Below, in pieces: positions 45,974-55,300 of a DNA stretch of 64,000 nt (positions are counted from its first letter, which is position 1; each line of letters begins with the position of its first letter). The notes under the pieces are model-generated. The model ran no database searches. It worked only from the letters and a program-made list of their open reading frames with translations, and had not been told where the DNA came from. Source of the stretch: Pseudobacteriovorax antillogorgiicola (GTDB lineage Bacteria > Bdellovibrionota_B > Oligoflexia > Oligoflexales > Oligoflexaceae); NCBI RefSeq assembly GCF_900177345.1, contig NZ_FWZT01000005.1, positions 186,001-250,000 on the forward strand, written 5' to 3'. The translations under genes and the position numbers were made by a program.

Positions 45974-46000
45974 TCAAGTTTTTGTGAGCGTTGACCGATA
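45974..46000 (+). promoter_or_regulatory. Sigma-28-like promoter
   Basis: TCAAGTTT (45974-45981), 11 bases, then GACCGATA (45993-46000) match the flagellar sigma-28 consensus TAAAGTTT-N11-GCCGATAA with 13 of 16 positions and the exact spacing. It lies 29 bases upstream of the ATG at 46030. Confidence 0.45.
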
Positions 46001-46029
46001 CCTCCTTTGGATACGTAAGAGGAGTTTTC

Positions 46030-47076
46030 ATGCAACGCCACATGATATTTACCATGGTTTGGCTGCTGACATCCTGCTTCGGAAGTAAGCAGGGTGAGAT
46101 TAGCCGTCGAGAACCCGGAAAAAGCCAAACTGATCAGCCAGCAAAAGTACCAGAACCTCAAGAAGCCGACCTCGAGAATGAAGGCAGTGAACTGGAATTC
46201 AGTGGTGAAGATTACTTCGAAGGCCAGGTCGTAGCTGCCTTCAACCAATGCAAGCGGTGCCATGCGGGGCCCAAAATTCCTGTGGAACGAGATCGTGGTC
46301 CCACCACCATATTCAACTATCAAGCAATGCTGACCTTACTCGACCAAAATACTCTACTGCCTATGCTACGGGGTGAGATCAATGAACGCCCCCACCCTAG
46401 CAACGATCCCTGCCTAGCAGGCTTGAATAGCTCTCCTTGCAAGGAAGTCGCATTTTGGTGGGACATCGAGTACGGGGAAATTGCTGAAAAGGAAAACCAA
46501 AGACCCGCCGGATCGCAAGGAAATATAGTAGACATAAGTCGCGACGGGGTCATTACAGGGTGGGCCATCAATCCGAGTTCAATCAATGATACTGTAGACG
46601 TTAATCTATACATTAATAACGCTCTTGTTCAGACAATTCCAGCGAATCAAGATATTTTCGATAACGATAATCCCGGTGCTCATGGATTTCAGATGACCCT
46701 TGCTAATACCTATCGTAACGGGCAAAGTTTCAATCTAAGTGCCAGGGTCGTAATAGATGGTGATGAACTGGAGCTAGCAGGATCACCTCAAGACTTCGCT
46801 GCACTACCTAAGCAAGCTGCGGGACGGACCTATTTTGATACCAACGTTGAACCCTTAGTCGTCGCAAACTGTGGTTGTCACGGCCGAGCCCTCAGCTATG
46901 ATTACTCTTGGGATCGCTTGGCAAACCCTCTAACGACCCAGGGTGGAGGTGCTACCGACAATCGTTTTTACGATAAGGCAGCTGGTCAAGTACAGCATGC
47001 AGGGGGAAATGCCTGTAGCGGCAATCAAACTTGCGACCAGATCGTTGCCTGGTGGCAAATTGAATTTGGTGGTTAA
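46030..47076 (+). CDS. Cytochrome c-like lipoprotein with an unusual second haem motif
   Basis: 348 residues. Lipobox-like LLTSC. A canonical haem site CKRCH lies near residue 76 in the FNQCKRCHAGPK context. A central beta domain (about 165-255, containing ITGWAINPSS and AHGFQMTLAN) looks like a GWA-type Ig-like module. Near residue 280 the sequence VVANCGCHG has CxCH, one residue short of CXXCH, at the place where a second monohaem domain would be expected. ATG at 46030 follows AGAGGAG; the frame begins at 45991 but the signal peptide does not. It overlaps the next convergent gene by 4 bases. Confidence 0.78.
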   Translation: MQRHMIFTMVWLLTSCFGSKQGEISRREPGKSQTDQPAKVPEPQEADLENEGSELEFSGEDYFEGQVVAAFNQCKRCHAGPKIPVERDRGPTTIFNYQAMLTLLDQNTLLPMLRGEINERPHPSNDPCLAGLNSSPCKEVAFWWDIEYGEIAEKENQRPAGSQGNIVDISRDGVITGWAINPSSINDTVDVNLYINNALVQTIPANQDIFDNDNPGAHGFQMTLANTYRNGQSFNLSARVVIDGDELELAGSPQDFAALPKQAAGRTYFDTNVEPLVVANCGCHGRALSYDYSWDRLANPLTTQGGGATDNRFYDKAAGQVQHAGGNACSGNQTCDQIVAWWQIEFGG

Positions 47077-47498
47077 CTTTTGAAAAACGTTGGTAAGCTT
47101 TTGTCGTTGACATTGTAGATATTGCGTTCGCGCTTCTTACCTGACTCCATTTCAAGCTTCAAGCGGGTAGCTTCTTCCATTTGTTCTTCTTGGCGACGGA
47201 GCATAACCTCCAAAGCAGATTCATTGAGTCTTTGCTCTCCATGAATGGATTTAATATCCTTCCATCCGAAGGTGATCAACCGGCTTTCCCTCAGTTTATT
47301 GCGTTCCGCTCGCCGATCGACGAACCAGATCACAGCCCAAGCAATGAGTCCGAGTATGCAAGCTCCAACAAATAGTTGATAGCTAATTTTTTCCATATCG
47401 AGGTCAGGATCGTTTAAAAAGCGTGGCGTTATGGCTTCAAAGAAGCGCCCACCATGATATTCGATCCTCTCCAAGATCTGTTCGTATAATTTCGACAT
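47073..47498 (-). CDS. Small single-pass membrane protein
   Basis: 141 residues with one helix (about 41-62, QLFVGACILGLIAWAVIWFV) between a short exported or cytoplasmic N-part and a long charged coiled-coil C-part (about 95-125). No family recognised. It ends 4 bases inside the convergent cytochrome lipoprotein gene. Confidence 0.7.
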   Translation of the reverse strand: MSKLYEQILERIEYHGGRFFEAITPRFLNDPDLDMEKISYQLFVGACILGLIAWAVIWFVDRRAERNKLRESRLITFGWKDIKSIHGEQRLNESALEVMLRRQEEQMEEATRLKLEMESGKKRERNIYNVNDKSLPTFFKS

Positions 47499-47857
47499 AC
47501 TCTAAGGTCCTACAACAAGATCTAAGTTTCTGTTCGGAAAATATGAAAAAAAACTGCCAATTTTGTATATTTCTACACAAATTTAAGACCTTATATCGCT
47601 AGTTTAAACAACAAAGAATATTGTCAAATCAGGTGAAGAAGTGGCTAGGCAAGGTGGCTCTGAATAGATTCGTAACAGGCCTAGACCGGCTCTCCTTAAA
47701 CCTTACCCATCAGTAAGAATACAATTGCCATTTTTGTCATTATTTTAAGTAATTTAACTCTACTCAAACCTTTACCAATAGACTTACAGAAAGGAATGGG
47801 ATTTGCAAAAAATCGGAAAGATCGATTTGAATTTGTCTGGATATATCGCACCTGGAA
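47499..47857. other. Upstream region of the NRPS/PKS operon
   Basis: 359 bases, AT-rich at 47530-47640 and 47700-47770. It holds an inverted repeat CTAGGC/GCCTAG (47645-47650 and 47679-47684) and a short plus-strand frame 47796-47864 described separately. No promoter boxes are clear. Confidence 0.45.
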
Positions 47858-47864
47858 ATGTTGA
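47796..47864 (+). CDS. Possible 22-residue leader peptide
   Basis: An ATG at 47796 opens a 22-codon frame (MGFAKNRKDRFEFVWIYRTWKC, aromatic-rich) whose TGA (47862-47864) overlaps an ATG at 47864 that could start the NRPS. The AAGGA directly touches the ATG, which is too close for efficient initiation, so this may be chance. If real it would couple translation into the operon. Confidence 0.2.
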   Translation: MGFAKNRKDRFEFVWIYRTWKC

Positions 47865-50800
47865 TGGATTTTGAAGACTGGAAACCAGTAGAGTTTGAGA
47901 TTGAAGGCTTACATCCCTTAGATTCGTTTCGCCCCTCAACCGACGTTGAGCAAGAGGTTTGGATATCTGAGGCATTAAGCCAATCGGGTGCTGCCGTCTT
48001 CAATGAGATGCTCGCCATTGAAACAAGTCAGGTCCTCGACAGGGCAATCATCGCGTCAACCCTGGACTACCTTAGTCAGAAGCATCACTGCCTACGCACA
48101 GTATTTAGCCCCGATGGACAATGGGCTTGCATTCTTCAGTCAATGCCGTTGAAGCTGGCCAATATCTCTTGTGACAACCGTAGTGATGTTTTAGCCCACC
48201 TAGAGCAGGATGCTTCACAAGCATTTGATGTAGTGAATGGTCCCCTTGTGTCTTGGACTCTCGCTACGTGTGGCGTTACAAGTATCATTTGCCTGAAAGC
48301 CCATCATATCATCTGCGATGGGTTATCCATGAGCCGCATCATGGCAGATTTTGTTTCGATCTATGAGTGTCTTCTATCAGGTCAAGACTTGAATCTTCAA
48401 GTTCTTAGCACAACGTCTAGTGAAGAGGACTCCAAGAATTTTTGGCTTACGAAAGTGCAAGGGGTCCGAGAAACCTTGCGTTTGCCCTATAGCAAAAGCC
48501 CTCAGTATAAGGTCAGCGAATCTGCCAAACAAGTTGACTACCTAATTCCTCAAGATCAGAGCAATATCATCCTCGATCAAGCCCGTAAGCTGAAATGCAG
48601 CCCCACGGCTCTGTTTGTTGCCACAACCCAATGGGTTCTCGGTCTGATCGCCAAGCAAGATGTATTCGCACTAGGAGTCCCCGCGGTGCGAAGTGGAACG
48701 GGTGGAGATCCCGAACCTACTGGTCACCACACAAGTATGGTTCCGATTCCTGTACTTTTGTCAAAAAATACTAGCTTCCTGTCTCTCGTTCAGGAAGCCC
48801 AATCTCATTTGCTTGATGCCGCCGAACAAGGTGGTACGACTCTTGGCGCCATCCTACGGGAACACAATATTGAGCGTGAAGAGGGTCGCTTACCGCTAGT
48901 CAACTTCGTGATAAACGTTGATCCACGCATCCCGGTAACCATTCAGGGAGAGCCTTGTAACTTTATCACGATTCCCAAGGCATTTCAGGCTTTCGAGTGT
49001 TTCCTCAATATTGTCATCGAAGACGCCGGCATTACCCTAGAATGCAACTTCCAACAAGATCTTTTCGATTCCACAACGATCGAGGGTCTCATTAAAGAAG
49101 TCTCGAAATCAGCCCTTGATTTAAGTCAAAATGCAGAGCAGACTTGGCCCGAACAGCAATTGAATGAAGGGCGAGATACCCTTGGGTATTGGAAAAAAAG
49201 GCTTACTCCTCTTCCTGAGCCGATCGACATCGTCCCAGACTGGCCACGGCATCGCTCAGCAGAACAAAGCTATGAGTCACTTGATAAGGATATAGGTTCA
49301 CAATTAAAGAGTCTACTAGGTCGGTGGCATTGCCGGTCTCATCTACCAGAAAAGTTTGCATGGATCAGTGCCTACGCAAGACTACTTTCAGCCTACAGCC
49401 GCCAAGATGAATTTCTCTTGGGAGTCGAGAATGACGATCGAACCTGGGTTCCCTTGAGGATAAAAACTTATCGGAATCAGACTTTTGAAGAATTGAGCAC
49501 GTCTATCTTCAAGGAGTATGAAAGTAATTACGAATATAAGATATCTTCCACTACCGAACTTACTGACCATTTGGCTACAAACCAAGTTGCCGATCAAAAC
49601 TCTCTTTGGAGTGCAGCGTTCAGAACTTCTGCTGACAGCGATGGGATTCTACAGTGCGACCTAGAATTGACTTTAGTCAAAGATCGTATTCTACTCAGAT
49701 ATCGCTCTGATATGTATGGTCGATCAACTGCGACGGCTCTTTTAGAAGCACTCGAAACCCTAATGATAGAGTCCCTTAAAGATGAGCACCATACCCTTAC
49801 GTTTTCTTTAGGGAAGATCGAAAAGAATCTACTGAAGGAGTCACCAGACTCCTTATTGCTCGATAAGTTCAAATCTATGGTGCAATCGCAACCTGATCAC
49901 ACAGCTATGGTTTGGCAGGATTCTATACTTACTTATCGCGAACTAGACCTTAAAATCACAGGGCGAGCCTACGAGTTATCTAGATTAGGAATCAGTTGCG
50001 GGTCCCTAATCGGTATTCATCTTGAGCGCTCCGATGAGATGGTCATCACCCTATTTGCTGTTCTCAGTTTAGGAGCAGGCTATGTCCCCCTCGATCCTCT
50101 TTACCCTCGGGATCGACTTGAGTACATGACTCATCAAGGGAAGCTTGCGTGGGTGATCAGCGACAACACGGAATTGTGGGACATTCCCTTCGAAGGGCAA
50201 CTGATCAACATCAGCAGCCTATCAAAAGGCAAGCCCGAAGCTTCCGTCATTAGCTTGCCTAAACCTGATCAAACTGCTTATGTTATCTATACTTCTGGTT
50301 CCACCGGAAAACCCAAAGGGGTGGAAATCCAACACCGCGCCCTAGCCCAATTTATTGAAGGAATGCAGGATCGAGTTCCCATCGGTATCAATGACAGAGT
50401 ACTTGGGATTACAACCATATCCTTTGATATTTCGATACTGGAAATATTTATGACTCTCGCTCAAGGGGCAACGCTGGTCCTTGGCCCAGGCTCTCTAGCC
50501 ACAGACCCCGAAGCCTTACAAGCTTTGCTAATCAAGCATGATATTAGTATCCTTCAAGCTACTCCAGCAACATGGACCATGCTCCTGAATCATGGTTGGC
50601 AGGGTAAAAGCAATCTAAGAGCGATTTCTGGCGGTGAGGCCCTTAGGGACGATTTAGCTAAATTGCTAGTCTCTTGCACCCAAGAACTTTGGAATGTCTA
50701 TGGGCCCACTGAGGCTACAGTCTGGGCGACAGCATCCAAGATCACCAAGGGTATTGACGTCGATATAGGTACTGCGTTAGATGGTTATCAAATAGCAATA

Positions 50801-51595
50801 CTCGATGACAACTTAAACCCATGCCCCCGGGGTATGGCTGGGACCCTTTGGATTAGTGGCCCCGCGTTGGCAAAAGGTTATCTATATCGTCCTGATTTAA
50901 CAGCGGAACGTTTTCAGGTAGTGCCATCTATAGGATCTCGGGCATACAATACCGGTGATCTTTGCCGTATCAATAATGACGGCAAAATCCAATATCTTAG
51001 AAGGGTCGATACTCAGGTAAAAATCCGAGGCTTCCGTATCGAGCTAGGCGAGATCGAATCTCTTCTGGCTCAAGAGTCGGGAGTCAAAGAAGCTGCCGTC
51101 ATTGTGCGAGAAGACCAGCCAGGAGATCAACGACTGACAGCGTATATAACACTCAAAGCAGAAAATTCTAAATCAGGCAGTCAGTACTTTATCGATTACT
51201 TAAATCAACATCTGCCACGGTACATGATACCTAATTCAATCGAGATTCTGGAGCACTTCCCGTTGACAGATAGTGGCAAGATCGACCGAAAGTCTCTTCC
51301 TCGACCAAAACCACTTATACCACATGCTGATCAAAGTCCTTCGGACCTATCACCGATGGAGGCTCATATTGCTAGTCTTTGGCAAAAGTTGATCGGCTTT
51401 CCTGCTCCACTTCAAAAGACTGATAGTTTTTTTACTCTAGGTGGACACTCACTGCTTGCGATTCAGTTCATGAGTCACGTCAAAGAGCATTTCAATTACG
51501 AGATCAAGCTTCGCGACTTGCTCACGGCAAACCTTGGACAGATAGCTCATGCGATAGAGACGATTGCTGGCCAAAAACCCAGGAGGTCACGCTGA
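47858..51595 (+). CDS. Non-ribosomal peptide synthetase: C - half-C - A - PCP
   Basis: 1245 residues (an ATG at 47864 is an alternative start). C domain about 1-420 with an intact HHIICDG (149-155). A second C-like segment (about 435-655; begins YWKKRL) matches only the C-terminal half of a C domain and has no HHxxxDG. The A domain (about 665-1145) has YVIYTSGSTGKPKG (near 808), NVYGPTEAT (near 946), YNTGDL and DSGKIDRKSLP. The eight-plus-two pocket reads D-I-L-Q-I-G-V-V-W-K, close to the published glycine code DILQLGLIWK. The PCP has LGGHSLLAIQ with Ser near 1197. No epimerase, thioesterase or reductase. First gene of an overlapping operon. Confidence 0.93.
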   Translation: MLMDFEDWKPVEFEIEGLHPLDSFRPSTDVEQEVWISEALSQSGAAVFNEMLAIETSQVLDRAIIASTLDYLSQKHHCLRTVFSPDGQWACILQSMPLKLANISCDNRSDVLAHLEQDASQAFDVVNGPLVSWTLATCGVTSIICLKAHHIICDGLSMSRIMADFVSIYECLLSGQDLNLQVLSTTSSEEDSKNFWLTKVQGVRETLRLPYSKSPQYKVSESAKQVDYLIPQDQSNIILDQARKLKCSPTALFVATTQWVLGLIAKQDVFALGVPAVRSGTGGDPEPTGHHTSMVPIPVLLSKNTSFLSLVQEAQSHLLDAAEQGGTTLGAILREHNIEREEGRLPLVNFVINVDPRIPVTIQGEPCNFITIPKAFQAFECFLNIVIEDAGITLECNFQQDLFDSTTIEGLIKEVSKSALDLSQNAEQTWPEQQLNEGRDTLGYWKKRLTPLPEPIDIVPDWPRHRSAEQSYESLDKDIGSQLKSLLGRWHCRSHLPEKFAWISAYARLLSAYSRQDEFLLGVENDDRTWVPLRIKTYRNQTFEELSTSIFKEYESNYEYKISSTTELTDHLATNQVADQNSLWSAAFRTSADSDGILQCDLELTLVKDRILLRYRSDMYGRSTATALLEALETLMIESLKDEHHTLTFSLGKIEKNLLKESPDSLLLDKFKSMVQSQPDHTAMVWQDSILTYRELDLKITGRAYELSRLGISCGSLIGIHLERSDEMVITLFAVLSLGAGYVPLDPLYPRDRLEYMTHQGKLAWVISDNTELWDIPFEGQLINISSLSKGKPEASVISLPKPDQTAYVIYTSGSTGKPKGVEIQHRALAQFIEGMQDRVPIGINDRVLGITTISFDISILEIFMTLAQGATLVLGPGSLATDPEALQALLIKHDISILQATPATWTMLLNHGWQGKSNLRAISGGEALRDDLAKLLVSCTQELWNVYGPTEATVWATASKITKGIDVDIGTALDGYQIAILDDNLNPCPRGMAGTLWISGPALAKGYLYRPDLTAERFQVVPSIGSRAYNTGDLCRINNDGKIQYLRRVDTQVKIRGFRIELGEIESLLAQESGVKEAAVIVREDQPGDQRLTAYITLKAENSKSGSQYFIDYLNQHLPRYMIPNSIEILEHFPLTDSGKIDRKSLPRPKPLIPHADQSPSDLSPMEAHIASLWQKLIGFPAPLQKTDSFFTLGGHSLLAIQFMSHVKEHFNYEIKLRDLLTANLGQIAHAIETIAGQKPRRSR

Positions 51596-52332
51596 TGCAA
51601 CGCTTGCAAATGGAATATCTGGACTGTAACACACAGTCTCTTTTCACAATTATTGAAAAGCCAGCAACTAAGGCTAAAGGCATGATCCTACTTGTTAATC
51701 CCGCGCCCCATGAGCAGAACCGAGTCGCTTTTTTCTATCGGCAAATGTCTCTGTACATGAGTCGCTTGGGGTGGCTTGTTTGCCGTTTTGATTTTTCTGG
51801 TACTGGGGATAGTAGTGGCTCCCTTGAGACTCGCAGCTGGACCGACTGGTCACAGGAACTCTCAGAAATATTGCGCTATATCAATGATCGCTACCAGCCA
51901 GAGAATTTACAGGTTTTCGGCTGCCGGCTAGGGGCTAATCTAGTTCTTGCCTTAAATCACATGGAGAGCAACATTGATCAGGTGATTGCCATTGATCCAC
52001 TTCCTAGTAGCGAGCAGTATCTGAAAGAGCTTCAGGACATTCAATCGGCAATGCTAAGCCATCCCTTTGATGCTCCATTTGGTTCATCTCTCTCACATGA
52101 CTTTTTTGGCTTTCGATATTCAGACTCCCTATTGCGTGAAATTGAAACCCACTCGCCGGACAACAGGGATCTAAAGCCAATCATATGTCATAGCTATGGT
52201 GAAGGCTTACCCAGCTCCATGCCCCTCGACGAAGAGTTCCTTTGGACATCCTATGGTCATCTCAAGCTCCAGTTCCTAGCACAGACAATTCTAGCTAAAG
52301 CTGCAAAGTGGATAGAAGGAGGTCGATCATGA
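51595..52332 (+). CDS. Alpha/beta hydrolase resembling exosortase A-associated hydrolase 2
   Basis: 245 residues, alpha/beta-hydrolase fold. The start TGATG overlaps the NRPS stop by one base with AGGAGGT upstream. At the nucleophile elbow (GxSxG) it reads VFGCRLGANLVL, so the catalytic Ser is Arg. This G-x-R-L-G form is what I recall of the XrtA-associated hydrolase 2 family (TIGR03101), which sits in polysaccharide loci that carry exosortase. C-terminal SYGHLKLQF has a possible catalytic His. It may act as a non-classical release or editing partner for the NRPS. Family name from motif memory, not a search. Confidence 0.75.
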   Translation: MQRLQMEYLDCNTQSLFTIIEKPATKAKGMILLVNPAPHEQNRVAFFYRQMSLYMSRLGWLVCRFDFSGTGDSSGSLETRSWTDWSQELSEILRYINDRYQPENLQVFGCRLGANLVLALNHMESNIDQVIAIDPLPSSEQYLKELQDIQSAMLSHPFDAPFGSSLSHDFFGFRYSDSLLREIETHSPDNRDLKPIICHSYGEGLPSSMPLDEEFLWTSYGHLKLQFLAQTILAKAAKWIEGGRS

Positions 52333-55300
52333 AGTTGAAGCCCATGACCTTCGGTAAATTTAATCACCTGGTCGGCGTGTTGAGTGAACCCGCGACGATA
52401 GACCCTCTTAAACCATTAGTTCTAACTTGGAATGCAGGAATGAGTAGCCGACTCGGACTGCATCAAATTAATAGAGAGATCGGCCATAGGCTCGCAAATC
52501 TCGGATATAGCAGTGCTCGGTTTGATCTGTCAGGGCAAGGGGATTCTGGCCCTCGACAAGACGGACTATTGGGGCAGGAACGATGCACAGCCGATATTCG
52601 TGAAACTATGGATCATTTAGAATCTCTTGGCTACCACTCATTTATTTTGGCAGGGAACTGTTCGAGTGCTGTAGATGCTCATCATGCAACGGTTGCCGAT
52701 AAAAGAGTTGTGGGCCTTGCCATGATCGATAGCTATTGCTACCCCACACAAAAGTTCAAAGCACTATACTACACCCAGCGCCTCAAAGATCCAAAACGCT
52801 GGGCGAAACTTTTGGCTGGTAAGAATCAGGGCTCATTATCAGCCGAAACAACTCCAGATAGTATTTTCGAAACAGAGTATCCGCCACAAGATCAAGTGCA
52901 TCAGGAGCTTCAGGGATTAGTTCGTCGCGGTGTCTCGTTATTTGTTTGCTATACCGGCGGCTTCCAGGATGTGTATAACTACGAAGACCAGTTTTTTCAC
53001 ATGTTTCCTGATCCAACAATCAAAGAGCACACCAAGCTCCAGTACCTGCCAAAGTCGGATCACATGCTAACCCTCCTTGATCACCGTCAAGCATACCTCG
53101 ATCAGCTTGTTCAATGGATTGAAGCTATGAATCGATCACCAGAGACCCTTCTCGATCTCGAATTGCGATGGCAACGGTCAAACTTAAACACAGAAGCACT
53201 TATCTTAGGAGATCAGTCCTATACCTATCGGCACTTGCTAACTATGAGCGAGCGAATTGCCACCTATCTTATGGAGAAAGGTATTAAGCCTGGGGATCGA
53301 GTAGGCATTCACCTCGAACGATCACCAGCTTGCATATTTGCTATTTTAGGAGTACTTAAAGCCGGAGCATGCTATGTTCCTCTAGATCCCAGTTACCCGA
53401 TAGAGCGGCTTCGCTATATGGCAGAGCAGGCCCAACTTAAGGGCCTTCTCTCAAGCTCTAAAGATAGTGATATCCCAGCTCCTAACTTCCCTATTGAAGA
53501 AGCACTTGCGACGCCTAGTCAGGATTTCCGTACTGTACCAGTCTCAAAGGGAGACCCTGCTTACATCATCTACACCTCTGGCTCCACAGGGAAGCCAAAA
53601 GGAGTCGTTTTGAGTCATAGTGCCTTAACCAAGCTCATCCTTTGGCAGAACAAGCAGTCAACCCAAAGTAGACGTACCTTGCAGTTTAGTCCGATCAGCT
53701 TTGATGTCTCTTTTCAGGAAATTTTTTCTACTTTCTCGTCGCTTGGCACCCTTGTATTGATCAATGAGAGGGATCGCGTCAACCCCAAGAAGCTTCTAGA
53801 AATCATCGACCAACATCAGGTCGATCGTCTATTTTTACCCTTCGTAGCTCTACAGATGATCTGTCACACTGCAAATCACGATCGCCACTGGCCCCAGAGT
53901 CTCAAAGAAGTTATTACAGCTGGAGAACAGCTCCAGATAAACGATAAGGTTAGGCGATTCTTCGAGCACCTAGCTGATGCAACTCTTACTAACCAATATG
54001 GGCCATCTGAATCGCATGTGGTAACAAGCTTGGAACTCAATGGAAACCCAGAACATTGGCCGCCACTGCCATCAATCGGATCGGAGGTTGATAGCGCAAA
54101 ATTATTCCTTGTTCAAAATGGTGAAGAGGTTGAAGCAGGTCATGAGGGTGAGATCTATATATCCGGTGATTGTCTCGCCAGCGGATACTGGAATCGACCA
54201 GATGCAACAGATGAAAAATTTATCTCCTGGCAAGGCCAACGCTGCTATCGTACGGGCGATCTAGGCAAGAGACTCAGTGACGGTACTATCGCCTTCTTAG
54301 GTCGCAACGATCATCAGGTCAAGATCCGAGGTCACCGAATCGAGCTTGGTGATGTCGAAGTCGCCTTGAGTCAAGAACCTAGGCTCGATGAAGTCGTGGT
54401 GGTAGCCAGTAAGATCCAAGATCAGCTAAGCCTGATCGCGTGCTTCACCAGCTCTGAAGAGATTTCTGAACAGGATCTTCGCGACCAGCTTCGCAAAACC
54501 TTACCAGAGTACATGGTGCCTAGCCGAATCAAGCGAATCCCAAAAATTCCTAAGACACCAAGTGGTAAAATCGATCGAAAAGTGATTCCTAAGCTTATAG
54601 AAGAAGCAAAACCTAAGCCCCCAGAGAACACTGAGCTTCAAAGCCTTATTGCCAAAATTCAAAAAGTTTGTTCGGATCTGATCGGTGAATCCATAAGTCC
54701 AGATGCTAGCTTCTTTGATCACGGCGGTAACTCCTTACTGGCGATTCAGGCTGCCGAGCGGCTCCAAGATCAGTACGGTGTTACGGTATCGCCCATGGAT
54801 ATTTTTGATCAACCAAGCCCCAGGGGGCTTGCCAAGCGACTCGAAGGGGAAATTTTGGTAAGCGATGGGTTGGTATCGCCTAGCCAACCTAGAGAGCCAA
54901 TCGCAATCATTGGCATGGCCTGTCGATTTCCTGGTGCAAATAATATCCATGAATTCTGGCACAAGCTCACTTCAGGGGCAGAGCTAGGGACGACTCTTAA
55001 TAGGGACGATTTACCCCAAGACCAACAGCAGCTCTTTGAATCCGAAGACTTTGTGCCCCGAAAAGGAATCGTGGATGGCGCAGATAACTTTGACCACGAG
55101 TACTTCAATTTAAGTGTTCGAGATGCAGAACTGATGGACCCTCAGCATCGGGTGCTAATGGAAGAATCGGTCCGAGCCATGTCGGATGCAAACCTCTTTA
55201 ACACATCGAAACGCAACGTGGGAGTCTTTGCCGGTTGTGCCCATAATACCTACTTTATTCATCAGGTTTTAAAGAGCAAGAAAACAATGGATCGAGTGGG

